A stretch of DNA of 64,000 nt from an uncultured Burkholderiaceae bacterium (GTDB lineage Bacteria; Pseudomonadota; Gammaproteobacteria; Burkholderiales; Burkholderiaceae_B): NCBI GenBank assembly GCA_934525625.1, contig CAKSZL010000001.1:62001-126000 (forward strand). Direction: 5' to 3'. Below the pieces are notes generated by a model. That model was not told the origin of the DNA. It made no database searches and saw only the letters and a list, made by a program, of their open reading frames with translations. The position numbers and the translations under genes were made by a program. Position 1 is the stretch's first letter; the number at the start of each line of letters is the position of its first letter. This document shows positions 8,298 to 16,624 of this stretch, in pieces.

Positions 8298-9080
8298 ATG
8301 AACCAACTTGCCACGCCCACCAGCCAAACCCTGGCCCGCCCCGCCCATTGCAGCGAAGAAGAATGGTCTTTGCGCTGCGAACTGGCGTACTGCTACCACC
8401 TGGTCGCCTACATGGGCTGGACGGAAACCATCTTCAACCACATCTCGGCGCGCCTGCCGGGGTCGGCGCACCACTACCTCATCAACCCTTTCGGCCTGAA
8501 CTACACCGAGGTCACGCCCGCCAATCTGCTGAAAATAGACCTGAGCGGCAACAAGATCGAAGAGTCGCCCTACGACGCCAACCCCGCTGGCTTCGCGCTG
8601 CACGCCGCGCTGCACGAGGCCCGCGACGACGTGCGCTGCATCATCCATACGCACACTACGCCGGTCTCGGCCATCGCCCAGAAAAGCGCCGGCTTCGATT
8701 ACAACAATTTCTACGGCGCCCAACTGTACGGCCGCGTGGGCTATCACGCTTTCGAGGGCATCACGCTGTTCGCCGAGGAAAAACCGCGCATGGTGGCCAG
8801 CCTGGGCGACAAGCACATACTGGTGCTGCGCAACCACGGCATCGCCGTGGCCGAGGGCAGCATCGCCAAGACGTTCTTCCTGTTGTGGACGGTGCAGCGC
8901 GCGGCGGAAATCCAATGCGCCGGCGCCGCGGTGCCCGGCCCGGACACACAGCTTTCCGAAGAGGTCCGGCAAAAATGCGCCGACCTCACCGCCATGCTGA
9001 TCCGCGACAGCAGCTTCGCCGACAAGTTCTTCAGCGCGATGATCCGCAAGATGGAAACGGACAAAGGGCCTTGCTGGTAA
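8298..9080 (+). CDS. Class II aldolase/adducin family protein
   Basis: 260 residues, one aldolase class II domain. The zinc-binding signature is visible as HTHTTPVSA (His117, His119) with a third His180 in LRNHGIAV. ATG is preceded by GGAG. It lies 17 nt after the PanE-like gene, probably in one operon. Family members include fuculose-phosphate-type aldolases and decarboxylases. This 260-residue subtype, acting on non-phosphorylated or unknown substrates, is common in Burkholderiales. Confidence 0.85.
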   Translation: MNQLATPTSQTLARPAHCSEEEWSLRCELAYCYHLVAYMGWTETIFNHISARLPGSAHHYLINPFGLNYTEVTPANLLKIDLSGNKIEESPYDANPAGFALHAALHEARDDVRCIIHTHTTPVSAIAQKSAGFDYNNFYGAQLYGRVGYHAFEGITLFAEEKPRMVASLGDKHILVLRNHGIAVAEGSIAKTFFLLWTVQRAAEIQCAGAAVPGPDTQLSEEVRQKCADLTAMLIRDSSFADKFFSAMIRKMETDKGPCW

Positions 9081-9120
9081 GACGCCGGCAAGGCAACAAG
9101 CCAACAGGCAGGCTGGTGCG

Positions 9121-9146
9121 GAGGTAGGTTGGCGCCAACCTACCTC
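9121..9146. terminator. Perfect 26-bp palindrome between convergent genes
   Basis: GAGGTAGGTTGGC is followed directly by its exact reverse complement, giving 13-bp arms with no loop. It lies 40 bases after the aldolase stop and 38 bases before the end of the convergent SDR gene. The position suits a bidirectional terminator. There is no T-tract on either side, so it could instead be a protein site or REP-like repeat. Confidence 0.5.
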
Positions 9147-9184
9147 GGCCCAACGATTTGCTCGCTGCCTGCTTGCTTCCGCCC

Positions 9185-9925
9185 TTACAAGGAAATGCCG
9201 CCCGACACCTCGATGGTCGTGCCGTTGACGAAGCTGGCTTCGTCCGAGGCCAGGAAGGCGTAGACGTTGGCGACTTCCTCGGGTTGGCCCAGGCGACGCT
9301 GCCAGCTGGTGGCGCGCAGGCTGTCCAATACTTTTTCGGGAATGGTCTTGAGGATGTCGGTTTCGATGAAACCGGGGCAGACGGCGTTGACGCGTACGCC
9401 CTTGGGGCCCAGCTCGCGCGCCCAGGTTTTGGTAAAACCGATGACGCCGAACTTGGTGGCGGCGTAGTTGGTCTGGCCGAAGTTGCCGTACAGGCCCACC
9501 ACGCTGGAAGCGGTAAGGATGACGCCGCTTTCCTGCTCCACCATGGTGTCGGCCACCGCTTGCGTGCAATGGAACACGCCTTTCAGATTGACGTTGATGA
9601 CGGCGTCGAATTGCTCTTCGGTCATGCGGGTCAGGCGGGCGTCTTGCGTAATGCCGGCGTTGTTGACCAGCACGTCGATGCGGCCGGCCTTGGCCTTGAC
9701 GTCGGCCACCATGGCGTCGATGCTGGCGCGGTCGGTGACGTCCACGGTGTAGCCCAGCGCCTTGTGGCCTTGGACGGCCAGTTCTTGCACGGCCGCCTGC
9801 ACGGCCTCGGCCTTGCGGTCGCATAAGACCACGACCGCGCCCTCCTGGGCGAACTTGCGCGCGGTTGCCAGGCCGATGCCGGCAGCCCCCCCTGTAATGA
9901 TTGTTATCTTGCCTTCGAGTCGCAT
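9185..9925 (-). CDS. Short-chain dehydrogenase/reductase (FabG-like)
   Basis: 246 residues, classical SDR. Cofactor motif TGGAAGIG at residues 11-18, NNAG at 88-91, catalytic Ser140/141, Tyr154 and Lys158 (YAATK), and the C-terminal [10 protein letters not shown]. The overall pattern matches 3-oxoacyl-ACP reductase-like enzymes, but there is no fatty-acid synthesis context. It is convergent with the aldolase gene and divergent from the Bcr-type transporter. It probably oxidises a hydroxy intermediate or reduces a keto intermediate. Confidence 0.88.
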   Translation of the reverse strand: MRLEGKITIITGGAAGIGLATARKFAQEGAVVVLCDRKAEAVQAAVQELAVQGHKALGYTVDVTDRASIDAMVADVKAKAGRIDVLVNNAGITQDARLTRMTEEQFDAVINVNLKGVFHCTQAVADTMVEQESGVILTASSVVGLYGNFGQTNYAATKFGVIGFTKTWARELGPKGVRVNAVCPGFIETDILKTIPEKVLDSLRATSWQRRLGQPEEVANVYAFLASDEASFVNGTTIEVSGGISL

Positions 9926-10130
9926 CTGCTTGGTTCTCCGTCTTGAGTGGATTGTTATTTCAGGACAATGTCAGGCTGACATCACTATACATGAGCCTTT
10001 TCCCATGGCGGCCCCGGTATACCACCTATAATTATCGTCTCTCATCGCCGCGTGGAATACTCTCCCACTCCCACGAGCGACGGGGCCCTAAGCAGCGACT
10101 CCTTTTCGGGGCCCACTCAACCCAAGCAAG

Positions 10131-11324
10131 ATGGCATCTACCCAAAATCCCCATACCCGCCTGATCATCATCCTGGCCATGCTGACGGCCTTCGGCCCGC
10201 TGGCGACGGACATGTACCTGCCCGCTTTCGGGCAACTCTCGCAGTATTTCTCGACCAGCAGCAGCCGCATCGAATCCACGCTGTCCGCCTTCTTCCTGGG
10301 CCTGGCGCTGGGGCAGGCCCTGTACGGCCCGTTCATCGACCGCTTCGGCCGGCGCATTCCGCTGCTGTTCGGCATCGTGCTGTTCTGCCTGGCCACCCTG
10401 GGCGCCATCCTGACGCGCGACATCGACACCTTCATCGGCATGCGCCTGCTTCAAGCGCTGGGCGGCTGCGCCGGCATGGTCATCGCGCGCGCCATCATCA
10501 ACGACTTGTTCTCGCAACAGGAAAGCGCGCGCGCCCTGTCACTGATGATGATCATGATGATGGTCGCGCCCATCGCCGCGCCGGTGCTGGGCAGCGTCAT
10601 TCTGGTCGTGGCCGGCTGGCATGCGATATTCGGGCTGGTGCTGATGTTCGCGCTGTGCGTGGGCTGGCTGGTCTGGCGCTACGTGCCCGAAACCCTGGCC
10701 CCGGAAAAAAAGCAGCCGCTCAACCTGCGCAGCGTGCTTGGCGTCTACGCCAAGCTGTGCGGCCAGCGCGCATTCATCCTGCCCGCGGTCGTCGGCGGCA
10801 TAGCGCTGGCCTGCATGTTCTCGTTCATCACTGGCTCGCCCTTCGTGTTCATGAGCCTGTTCGGCGTCAGCGAACACCAATACGGCTGGCTGTTCGGCCT
10901 GAACGCCTGCGGCATAGGCATAGGCGCGCAGTTGAACCGCATGTGCCTGCGGCGCTGGTCGCCCCGGCAGGTGCTGACGGGCGGCCTGTACGCCAACGTG
11001 GCCGCGGGCCTGACGCTAGCCGCCGTGGCCGACACCACCAGCCTGGCCGTCTTTCTCGTGCCGCTGTGGTTCGCGCTGGCGTCGCTGGGCTTCATCGGCG
11101 CCAATGCCGCCGCCGTGGCCATGAGGGCCAGCGGCAAACACCCCGGCAGCGGTTCGGCCCTGATCGGCACCATGCAGTTCGGCTTCGCCTTTCTGGTCAG
11201 CAGCCTGGTCGCCGCCTCGCAAAACGGCACCGCCTACCCCATGGCGATAGGCATCGCCTTGTGCGGCCTGCTGTCCAACATCCTGTGGTTCGTGGGGCGC
11301 AAGCTGGGCTCCGGCGACAAGTAG
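10131..11324 (+). CDS. Bcr/CflA family multidrug efflux MFS transporter
   Basis: 397 residues, about 12 membrane helices. The N-terminus has the Bcr/CflA signature GPLATDMYLPAFGQL, and motif A of the family follows as GPFIDRFGRRIPLLFG. It is a drug:H+ antiporter of the inner membrane by family. The upstream 205 bases hold no other gene. Convergent with the GlcG/HbpS-like gene, with 18 bases between stops. Confidence 0.88.
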   Translation: MASTQNPHTRLIIILAMLTAFGPLATDMYLPAFGQLSQYFSTSSSRIESTLSAFFLGLALGQALYGPFIDRFGRRIPLLFGIVLFCLATLGAILTRDIDTFIGMRLLQALGGCAGMVIARAIINDLFSQQESARALSLMMIMMMVAPIAAPVLGSVILVVAGWHAIFGLVLMFALCVGWLVWRYVPETLAPEKKQPLNLRSVLGVYAKLCGQRAFILPAVVGGIALACMFSFITGSPFVFMSLFGVSEHQYGWLFGLNACGIGIGAQLNRMCLRRWSPRQVLTGGLYANVAAGLTLAAVADTTSLAVFLVPLWFALASLGFIGANAAAVAMRASGKHPGSGSALIGTMQFGFAFLVSSLVAASQNGTAYPMAIGIALCGLLSNILWFVGRKLGSGDK

Positions 11325-11342
11325 GCGCGCCGAACTCGGCGC

Positions 11343-11768
11343 TTAGCCGGCCACCAGGCCGGCGTCGGTAACGCCCTGGGCGCAGATTTCCTCGTCTTCG
11401 TCGCCCGTGCCGCCGCTGGCGCCCACCGCGCCCAGTATCAGGCCGTCGGCGCTCTTGATCAGCACCGCGCCCGGCTGCGGCAGGAACTTGCCCTGGGCCG
11501 TGCTGGCCAAGGCGTTGAAGAAGGCCGGATTGCCTTGCGCGCGGTTGTGCAGTTCGCGGCTGGCCGCGCCCATTGCGACGCTGCCCCAGGCCTTGCCGGT
11601 GGCGACGTCGACGCGGAACATGCTGGCGCCGTCTTCGCGCTGGATCGCCTTGATGTTGCCCGATTCGTCGACCACCACCACGGCCATCGGCTTATAAGCC
11701 TTGGCGCGCGCCGCTTTCAGGGCGGCTTCGATGATGGCGTTGGCCTGGGAGAGGGTCAAGCTTTGCAT
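11343..11768 (-). CDS. GlcG/HbpS (haem-binding/cobalamin-adenosyltransferase-like fold) family protein
   Basis: 141 residues from MQSLTLSQANAIIEAALKAA, with the family blocks MAVVVVDESGNIKAI, GKAWGSVAMG, LPQPGAVLI and the Gly-rich GAVGASGGTGDEDEEICAQG. Domain function is poorly defined: HbpS binds haem, and GlcG is found in glycolate operons. A longer open frame upstream is antisense to the MHS transporter and is not coding. ATG is preceded by AGGAGC. Confidence 0.85.
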   Translation of the reverse strand: MQSLTLSQANAIIEAALKAARAKAYKPMAVVVVDESGNIKAIQREDGASMFRVDVATGKAWGSVAMGAASRELHNRAQGNPAFFNALASTAQGKFLPQPGAVLIKSADGLILGAVGASGGTGDEDEEICAQGVTDAGLVAG

Positions 11769-11891
11769 GTGTGTAGCTCCTTTGGTCGATAAGGTGATTC
11801 CCGGGCCGGTCATTATCAATGATTTCAGGGGAAGCGGCGGCCGGATGTAAAATCCGCGTTTCGCCATTTCAAGGCATTTTCGCGTATTGCC

Positions 11892-13199
11892 ATGAGCACC
11901 GCTTCCAACGCATCGCCGCGCCCCCTGGGCCGTGAAGACTATAAAACCCTCAGCTTGTCCGCCTTGGGCGGTACGCTGGAATTCTACGACTTCGTCATCT
12001 TCGTCTTTTTCGCGGTGACGATCAGCCATCTGTTCTTTCCGCCCGACATGCCGGAATGGATGGCCCAGTTGCAAACCCTGGGCATCTTCGCCGCGGGCTA
12101 TCTGGCTCGCCCGATAGGCGGCATCATCATCGCCCACTTCGGCGACCGCCTGGGCCGCAAGCGCATGTTCGCGCTGTCGGTGCTGCTGATGTCGCTGCCC
12201 ACCTTCATCATCGGCATCCTGCCCACCTACGCGGCCTGGGGCGTAGCCGCCCCGCTGTTGCTGCTGCTGATGCGCATGCTGCAGGGGGCCGCCATCGGCG
12301 GCGAAATGCCCGGCGCCTGGGTGTTCGTGGCCGAGCACCTGCCCAAGGAACGCTACGGCCTGGGCATAGGCGTGCTTACCTCCGGCATCACCGGCGGCAT
12401 CCTGCTGGGCTCCATCGTCGCCATCATCATCAACCACATCTATTCCAACCAGGAAGTGCTGGATTTCGCCTGGCGCATTCCGTTCATCCTGGGCGGCGTC
12501 TTCGGCTTCGTCGCCGTCTACCTGCGCCGCTTCCTCAGCGAAACGCCTATTTTCAAGGAACTGGCCGCCAAGCGCGCGCTGGCCAGCGAACTGCCGGTCA
12601 AGACCGTGGTGCGCGAACACCGTCTGGCCTGCCTGCTGACGGCCGGCATGACCTGGGCGCTGTCCACCACCGTCGTCGTGATCATCCTGATGACGCCCAC
12701 GCTGCTGCAGCGCCTGTATCAGATCCCCCCCTCCACGGCGCTGGAAGCCAATTGCGTGGCCACGCTAACCCTGACGCTGGGCTGCGTGCTGTTCGGCTGG
12801 CTGACGGATCGCATCGGCACCCGGCCCACCATGGTGCTCGCCTGGGGCGGCCTCATCGCCGCCGCCTATTGGTTCTATTCCGGCCTGGCGGGCATAGACG
12901 CAGCATCGCTAGTCGTGCGCTACGGCGTGATCGGCCTGTTCTGCGGCGCCATCGTCACCATGCCCATCCTGGCCACCCGTGCGTTTCCGCCAGTTATCCG
13001 CTATTCGGGGCTCAGCTTCGCCTACAACGTCTCTTACGCCGTCTTCGGCGGCCTGACGCCGGTATTGACCCAAGTATGGCTGCAAAGCGACCCCATGGCC
13101 CCGGCGCATTACGTCGGCGCCACGGCCGCGCTGGCCATCGTGCTGGCCCTGACGATACCGCTGGCCCGCCACGGCTGGCGCCCGGCCCAAGCGGCATGA
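11892..13199 (+). CDS. MHS-family MFS metabolite:H+ symporter
   Basis: 435 residues, 12 helices. The family blocks are LGGTLEFYDFVIFVFFAVTI at the N-terminus, the GDRLGRKRMF loop between helices 2 and 3, and LQGAAIGGEMPGAWVFVAEH. MHS members import organic acids, proline/betaine or aromatic acids, so this one may supply a neighbouring catabolic route. It is divergent from the GlcG-like gene and convergent (3-nt gap) with the Rid gene. Confidence 0.88.
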   Translation: MSTASNASPRPLGREDYKTLSLSALGGTLEFYDFVIFVFFAVTISHLFFPPDMPEWMAQLQTLGIFAAGYLARPIGGIIIAHFGDRLGRKRMFALSVLLMSLPTFIIGILPTYAAWGVAAPLLLLLMRMLQGAAIGGEMPGAWVFVAEHLPKERYGLGIGVLTSGITGGILLGSIVAIIINHIYSNQEVLDFAWRIPFILGGVFGFVAVYLRRFLSETPIFKELAAKRALASELPVKTVVREHRLACLLTAGMTWALSTTVVVIILMTPTLLQRLYQIPPSTALEANCVATLTLTLGCVLFGWLTDRIGTRPTMVLAWGGLIAAAYWFYSGLAGIDAASLVVRYGVIGLFCGAIVTMPILATRAFPPVIRYSGLSFAYNVSYAVFGGLTPVLTQVWLQSDPMAPAHYVGATAALAIVLALTIPLARHGWRPAQAA

Positions 13200-13202
13200 A
13201 GA

Positions 13203-13607
13203 TCAGGCGTCCGCGCTGCAACCGATGTGGGCAGTCGCCTCGATCTCGACCAGTATCTCGGGCTTGGCCAGCGAACTGACCTCGACCAGCGTGCAGGCGG
13301 GGAAATCGCCCGAGAAGAATTCTTTGCGGGCCTCCCATACCTTGGTGTTGTGGGCGATGCGGGTGACGAAGATCGTCATCTTGACGACGTCGTCCATCGC
13401 GCCGCCGGCGGCCCGCACCAGATCCTGGATCTTCTGGAAGATGACCTTGGACTGCTGGTATTCGTCGTCGCCGATGACGGTCTGGCCGTCGGGCCCGCGC
13501 GCCGTCATGCCGGATACGTAGGCGACACCGCCCACGACCATGCAGTTGGACCATAGCTGCGGCGCGGGCTCGCGTACGCTGGGGGATTGGATACGTTGCT
13601 TTTTCAT
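13203..13607 (-). CDS. Rid family protein (YjgF/UK114), catalytic Arg replaced
   Basis: 134 residues starting MKKQRIQSPSV, after GGAAAGC; an in-frame start 11 codons upstream is less likely. The Rid fold is clear (VGGVAYVSGMTA and ILVEIEATAHIG). The position that is the imine-hydrolysing Arg of RidA (PARS...VEVA) reads PACTLVEVSS here, so Arg is Cys and classical RidA 2-iminoacid deaminase activity is unlikely. It is last in a catabolic operon. Relatives of this family include 2-aminomuconate deaminases, a possible role here by inference only. Confidence 0.85.
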   Translation of the reverse strand: MKKQRIQSPSVREPAPQLWSNCMVVGGVAYVSGMTARGPDGQTVIGDDEYQQSKVIFQKIQDLVRAAGGAMDDVVKMTIFVTRIAHNTKVWEARKEFFSGDFPACTLVEVSSLAKPEILVEIEATAHIGCSADA

Positions 13608-13647
13608 GTTGCTTTCCCGATGAGTCATAAACCTGGTCACGACGCTG

Positions 13648-15177
13648 TCACAGCGCGATGCGCTTGTCCCAAGGCGATTCGCCGCCCCAATTGATGCATA
13701 CGCTTTGGCGGCGCATATAGCCTTTCCAGGCGTCCGAGCCCGCGGTGCGGCCGCCGCCGGTTTCCTTTTCGCCGCCGAATGCGCCGCCCACGTCGGCGCC
13801 CGTCGTTCCCATATTGACCTTGGCGATGCCGCAGTCGCTGCCGGCGGCGGACAGGAAATACTCGATGTTGTGGATGTTGGTGCTGTGTATGCCCGAGGCC
13901 AGGCCTTGCGGCACGTCGTTGTGCATGCGCATGGCGTCTTCCAGGTCGTCGTACACGATTACGTAGACGATGGGCGCGAAAGTCTCGTGCTGCGCGCACG
14001 GCCATTCCGCCTGCACGCCGGTGATGATGGCGGGCTCCACGTAGAAACCGGGGCGGTCCATGCGCTTGCCGCCATACTCCAGCTTGCCTCCCAGCTCGAC
14101 CGCCTGGCGCACCGAGGCGTCGTATTGCCGCAATGCCGCCTCATCTATCAGCGGGCCGACGACGGTGTCGGCTTCGCGCGGATCGCCTATCTTGATCTGG
14201 CCGAAAGACTGCTTCAGCAATTCGACCAGTTCGTCCACGACGCTGCGATGCGCGATGATGCGGCGCGTGCTGGTGCAGCGCTGGCCCGTCGTGCCCACGG
14301 CGCCGAAGGTAATGCTGCGCGCGGCCAGCTTCAGGTCGGCGGTTTCATCGATGATGACGCCGTTGTTGCCCGAGCATTCCAGCAGATAGCGGCGCCCCAG
14401 CGTGCCGCCGACGATCTGCGCCACCTTGCGGCCCACGCCGGTGGAGCCCGTAAACGATATCAGCGGCAGGCGCGTGTCGTGCAGCATCAGCTCGGCCACC
14501 GCGTCGTCCTTGGGAATGAACAGCGAGAACACGCCCTGCAGGCCCATTTCCTCTTCGGCCTGGTTGACCAGCTTCTGGATGGCGATGGCCGTGAGCGGCA
14601 CCTTGGGGCTGGGCTTCCAGATCACGGTGTTGCCTCCGATGGCGGACAGAAAGCCGTTTTGCGCCCACACGGCGGCGGGGAAGTTGTAGGCCGAGATGAC
14701 GCCGACCACGCCCAGCGGCAGCCACTGGTCGTACATGCGGTGCTTGGCGCGCTGGGACTGCTGCGTGTAGCCATACAGCATACGCGACTGGCCCGCGGCC
14801 ATGGTGGCCATGTCCACGCACTCCTTCAGCTCGGCGCTGCACTCCATGAAGGACTTGCCGGTATCCAACGCATTGATGCCCGCCAGTTCCTTGATGTTCT
14901 GATGAATCAGCTGGCCGATGCGCAGCACCAGTTCGCCGCGGCGCGGCGCGGGCACCATGCGCCAGCGCTTCTGCGCTTCCTGCGAGGCGGCGACCAGCGC
15001 TTCGTAATCGTCCGCATTGGACGACGCGACACGGGCGACGACCTGGCCATCCGCCGGGCATACCGCGTCGAAGACGTCCCTGCCCTGTATCGGGCCCCAG
15101 CCCGCCGTGTGCACATAGGTGCCGGAATGGATGTCTTGAATGTCGAATTTTTTCAGTACGGCTTGGGTATCAAACAT
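13648..15177 (-). CDS. Aldehyde dehydrogenase, ALDH7-like (semialdehyde dehydrogenase)
   Basis: 509 residues, a full NAD(P)+-dependent ALDH. Key residues are Asn165 (SAYNFP), Glu267 (LLECSGNN) and nucleophile Cys301 (TGQRCTSTRR). The sequence resembles the ALDH7/AmaB group (aminoadipate semialdehyde/piperideine-6-carboxylate dehydrogenase). In this operon the likely substrate is the semialdehyde released by extradiol ring cleavage or a later aldolase step. It lies 40 nt upstream of the Rid gene. The 221-bp gap to the cupin upstream carries a repeat element. Confidence 0.9.
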   Translation of the reverse strand: MFDTQAVLKKFDIQDIHSGTYVHTAGWGPIQGRDVFDAVCPADGQVVARVASSNADDYEALVAASQEAQKRWRMVPAPRRGELVLRIGQLIHQNIKELAGINALDTGKSFMECSAELKECVDMATMAAGQSRMLYGYTQQSQRAKHRMYDQWLPLGVVGVISAYNFPAAVWAQNGFLSAIGGNTVIWKPSPKVPLTAIAIQKLVNQAEEEMGLQGVFSLFIPKDDAVAELMLHDTRLPLISFTGSTGVGRKVAQIVGGTLGRRYLLECSGNNGVIIDETADLKLAARSITFGAVGTTGQRCTSTRRIIAHRSVVDELVELLKQSFGQIKIGDPREADTVVGPLIDEAALRQYDASVRQAVELGGKLEYGGKRMDRPGFYVEPAIITGVQAEWPCAQHETFAPIVYVIVYDDLEDAMRMHNDVPQGLASGIHSTNIHNIEYFLSAAGSDCGIAKVNMGTTGADVGGAFGGEKETGGGRTAGSDAWKGYMRRQSVCINWGGESPWDKRIAL

Positions 15178-15291
15178 GATCGAATCTCTTTAAAAAAATA
15201 AAACGGCCCCGCCCAGGCTTGAAAAAGCCTGGTCAGCAATCGATATGAAAAGGGTTCCGCCAAGGCCGCCCATGAAGAGCGGCGGGGTGCT

Positions 15292-15395
15292 ATTCCATTC
15301 CCAGATCGACCGAGTACGCGAAGGCGAAGCGCAGACAGTACAAGTCGTACGGCAAGCGAAGCCGACAAAGTAATCGTTCGATCTGGGAGTGGAAT
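15292..15395. repeat. 104-bp palindromic extragenic repeat, copy 1
   Basis: 18-bp terminal inverted repeats (ATTCCATTCCCAGATCGA against TCGATCTGGGAGTGGAAT, one mismatch) bound an inner unit containing GAAGGCGAAGCGCAGAC. A second family member lies at 50530-50590 with the same inner core (19 of 21 positions, counted by eye) and similar ends. It ends 3 bases short of the cupin stop codon, which is at its right end, so it sits in the transcribed 3' flank. REP/MITE-like; no coding capacity. Confidence 0.7.
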
Positions 15396-15398
15396 TAC

Positions 15399-15830
15399 TT
15401 ACTCAGCGCCTGGTTTTTGCAGAAATCCGCCTATGGTTTCGTCGGTATGGAAAACAGGTTTCTCGGCGTAATGCGGGCCGTCGTATATCTCTATCAGCAC
15501 GCTGCGCTCGCGGGCGACCGTGGGGCCATGGGGATTGCCCTTGGGGTTCATGTAGAAAGAACCCGGCTTCAAGCGCATGCCCACGTCGACGTATTCGTAA
15601 TCGCCCTCAAGGCAGTACATGAACTGGTTCGACGCATGGGTGTGCTTTACCGGAATGCCGCCGCCCTTCTCGTATTCCAGCAATGCGATGCTGGCCGAGG
15701 TTTCCTCGTTCTTGTACAGGAAATACTGGCGGAAGCCATAGTCGGGAAAATCGATCCACTTGTCGGGGTCGAGATCAGCCGCGTGGATCAGCACTTCCAG
15801 CGACTTGAAGCTATTTGCGTCGAACGTCAT
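15399..15830 (-). CDS. Cupin domain protein
   Basis: 143 residues from MTFDANSFKS, with ATGA overlap to the upstream RraA-like gene. A single beta-barrel cupin has a metal-site His pair in VKHTHASNQFMYCLEG, Glu in the same motif, and the second motif MNPKGNPHGP. It is annotated only as a cupin: such proteins in aromatic-degradation operons act as dioxygenases, isomerases or hydrolases. The position between RraA and ALDH genes suggests a role after ring cleavage. Confidence 0.85.
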   Translation of the reverse strand: MTFDANSFKSLEVLIHAADLDPDKWIDFPDYGFRQYFLYKNEETSASIALLEYEKGGGIPVKHTHASNQFMYCLEGDYEYVDVGMRLKPGSFYMNPKGNPHGPTVARERSVLIEIYDGPHYAEKPVFHTDETIGGFLQKPGAE

Positions 15831-16612
15831 GGTCTTGCCTCCAAAGCTGGGCGCCCCTGGGCCACCCATTGTTCATATTCCTTGCGGCTTTCCGGCGTGG
15901 CCGGGAACAAGCCGAAGATGGATCGCCCCTGGTCGATGTGCATGGCGGCGAAGGCTTCGTACTCGGCCGCGTCCAGCGCTTCGCGCGAAATCTCATCGGC
16001 CAGCGCGCGCGGGATGGCCACCACGCCCTCGCCGTCGCCGACGATGACGTCGCCCGGATAGATGGCCACGCCGGCGCAGCCCACCGGGCCGTTCAGCTCC
16101 ACCGGATGCATGGCGATGGGCGTGGCCGGCGGAGCGCTGCGCTGCTGGTAGCATGGCAGGCCTATGCCGTGTATGGCGGGCGCGTCGCGGTAGCCGCCGT
16201 CGGTTACCACGCCGGCCGCGCCGCGCACCTTCAGCCTGGCGGCCATCATGTCGCCCATGGCTGCCGAGCGCGTCGTGCCCATGGCGTCGATGACCAGTAC
16301 CGCGCCCGCGGGGCATTCTTCGATGGCGCGCCTGTGCTTGTTGTCGCTGCGGCCATAGTTGGCCATGGTGTCGATGTCCTCGCGCGCCGGCATGAAGCGC
16401 AAGGTATAGGCCGGCCCCACCAATTGGGGCTGGTTCGGCGACAGCGGCTGTATGCCCAACAGGTATACGTTGCGAAAGCCTCTTTTGAGCAAGGCGTTGG
16501 CCACGTTGGCCGTCCCGACGCGCATCAGGCGGTCGCGGATGTCGTCCGGCAAGGGTTCCGTGATGAAGGGGCCTTCCGGCGGCGGGCAGCCCGCTTGCAG
16601 TTGCTGAGTCAT
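15827..16612 (-). CDS. RraA-like protein (4-hydroxy-4-methyl-2-oxoglutarate aldolase / oxaloacetate decarboxylase family)
   Basis: 261 residues, RraA/DlpA-like fold. Visible blocks include VGTANVANALLKRG, the substrate and metal loop GAAGVVTDGGYRDAPAI (the GGxRD signature as GGYRD), and GDVIVGDGEGVVAIPRALAD. Enzymatic members cleave the C6 keto acid formed at the end of the protocatechuate or gallate meta pathways. The genes upstream encode a monooxygenase and an extradiol dioxygenase, which fits a lower-pathway aldolase or decarboxylase here. 12-nt gap from the dioxygenase. Confidence 0.85.
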   Translation of the reverse strand: MTQQLQAGCPPPEGPFITEPLPDDIRDRLMRVGTANVANALLKRGFRNVYLLGIQPLSPNQPQLVGPAYTLRFMPAREDIDTMANYGRSDNKHRRAIEECPAGAVLVIDAMGTTRSAAMGDMMAARLKVRGAAGVVTDGGYRDAPAIHGIGLPCYQQRSAPPATPIAMHPVELNGPVGCAGVAIYPGDVIVGDGEGVVAIPRALADEISREALDAAEYEAFAAMHIDQGRSIFGLFPATPESRKEYEQWVAQGRPALEARP

Positions 16613-16624
16613 TTGCCTGGCCTC

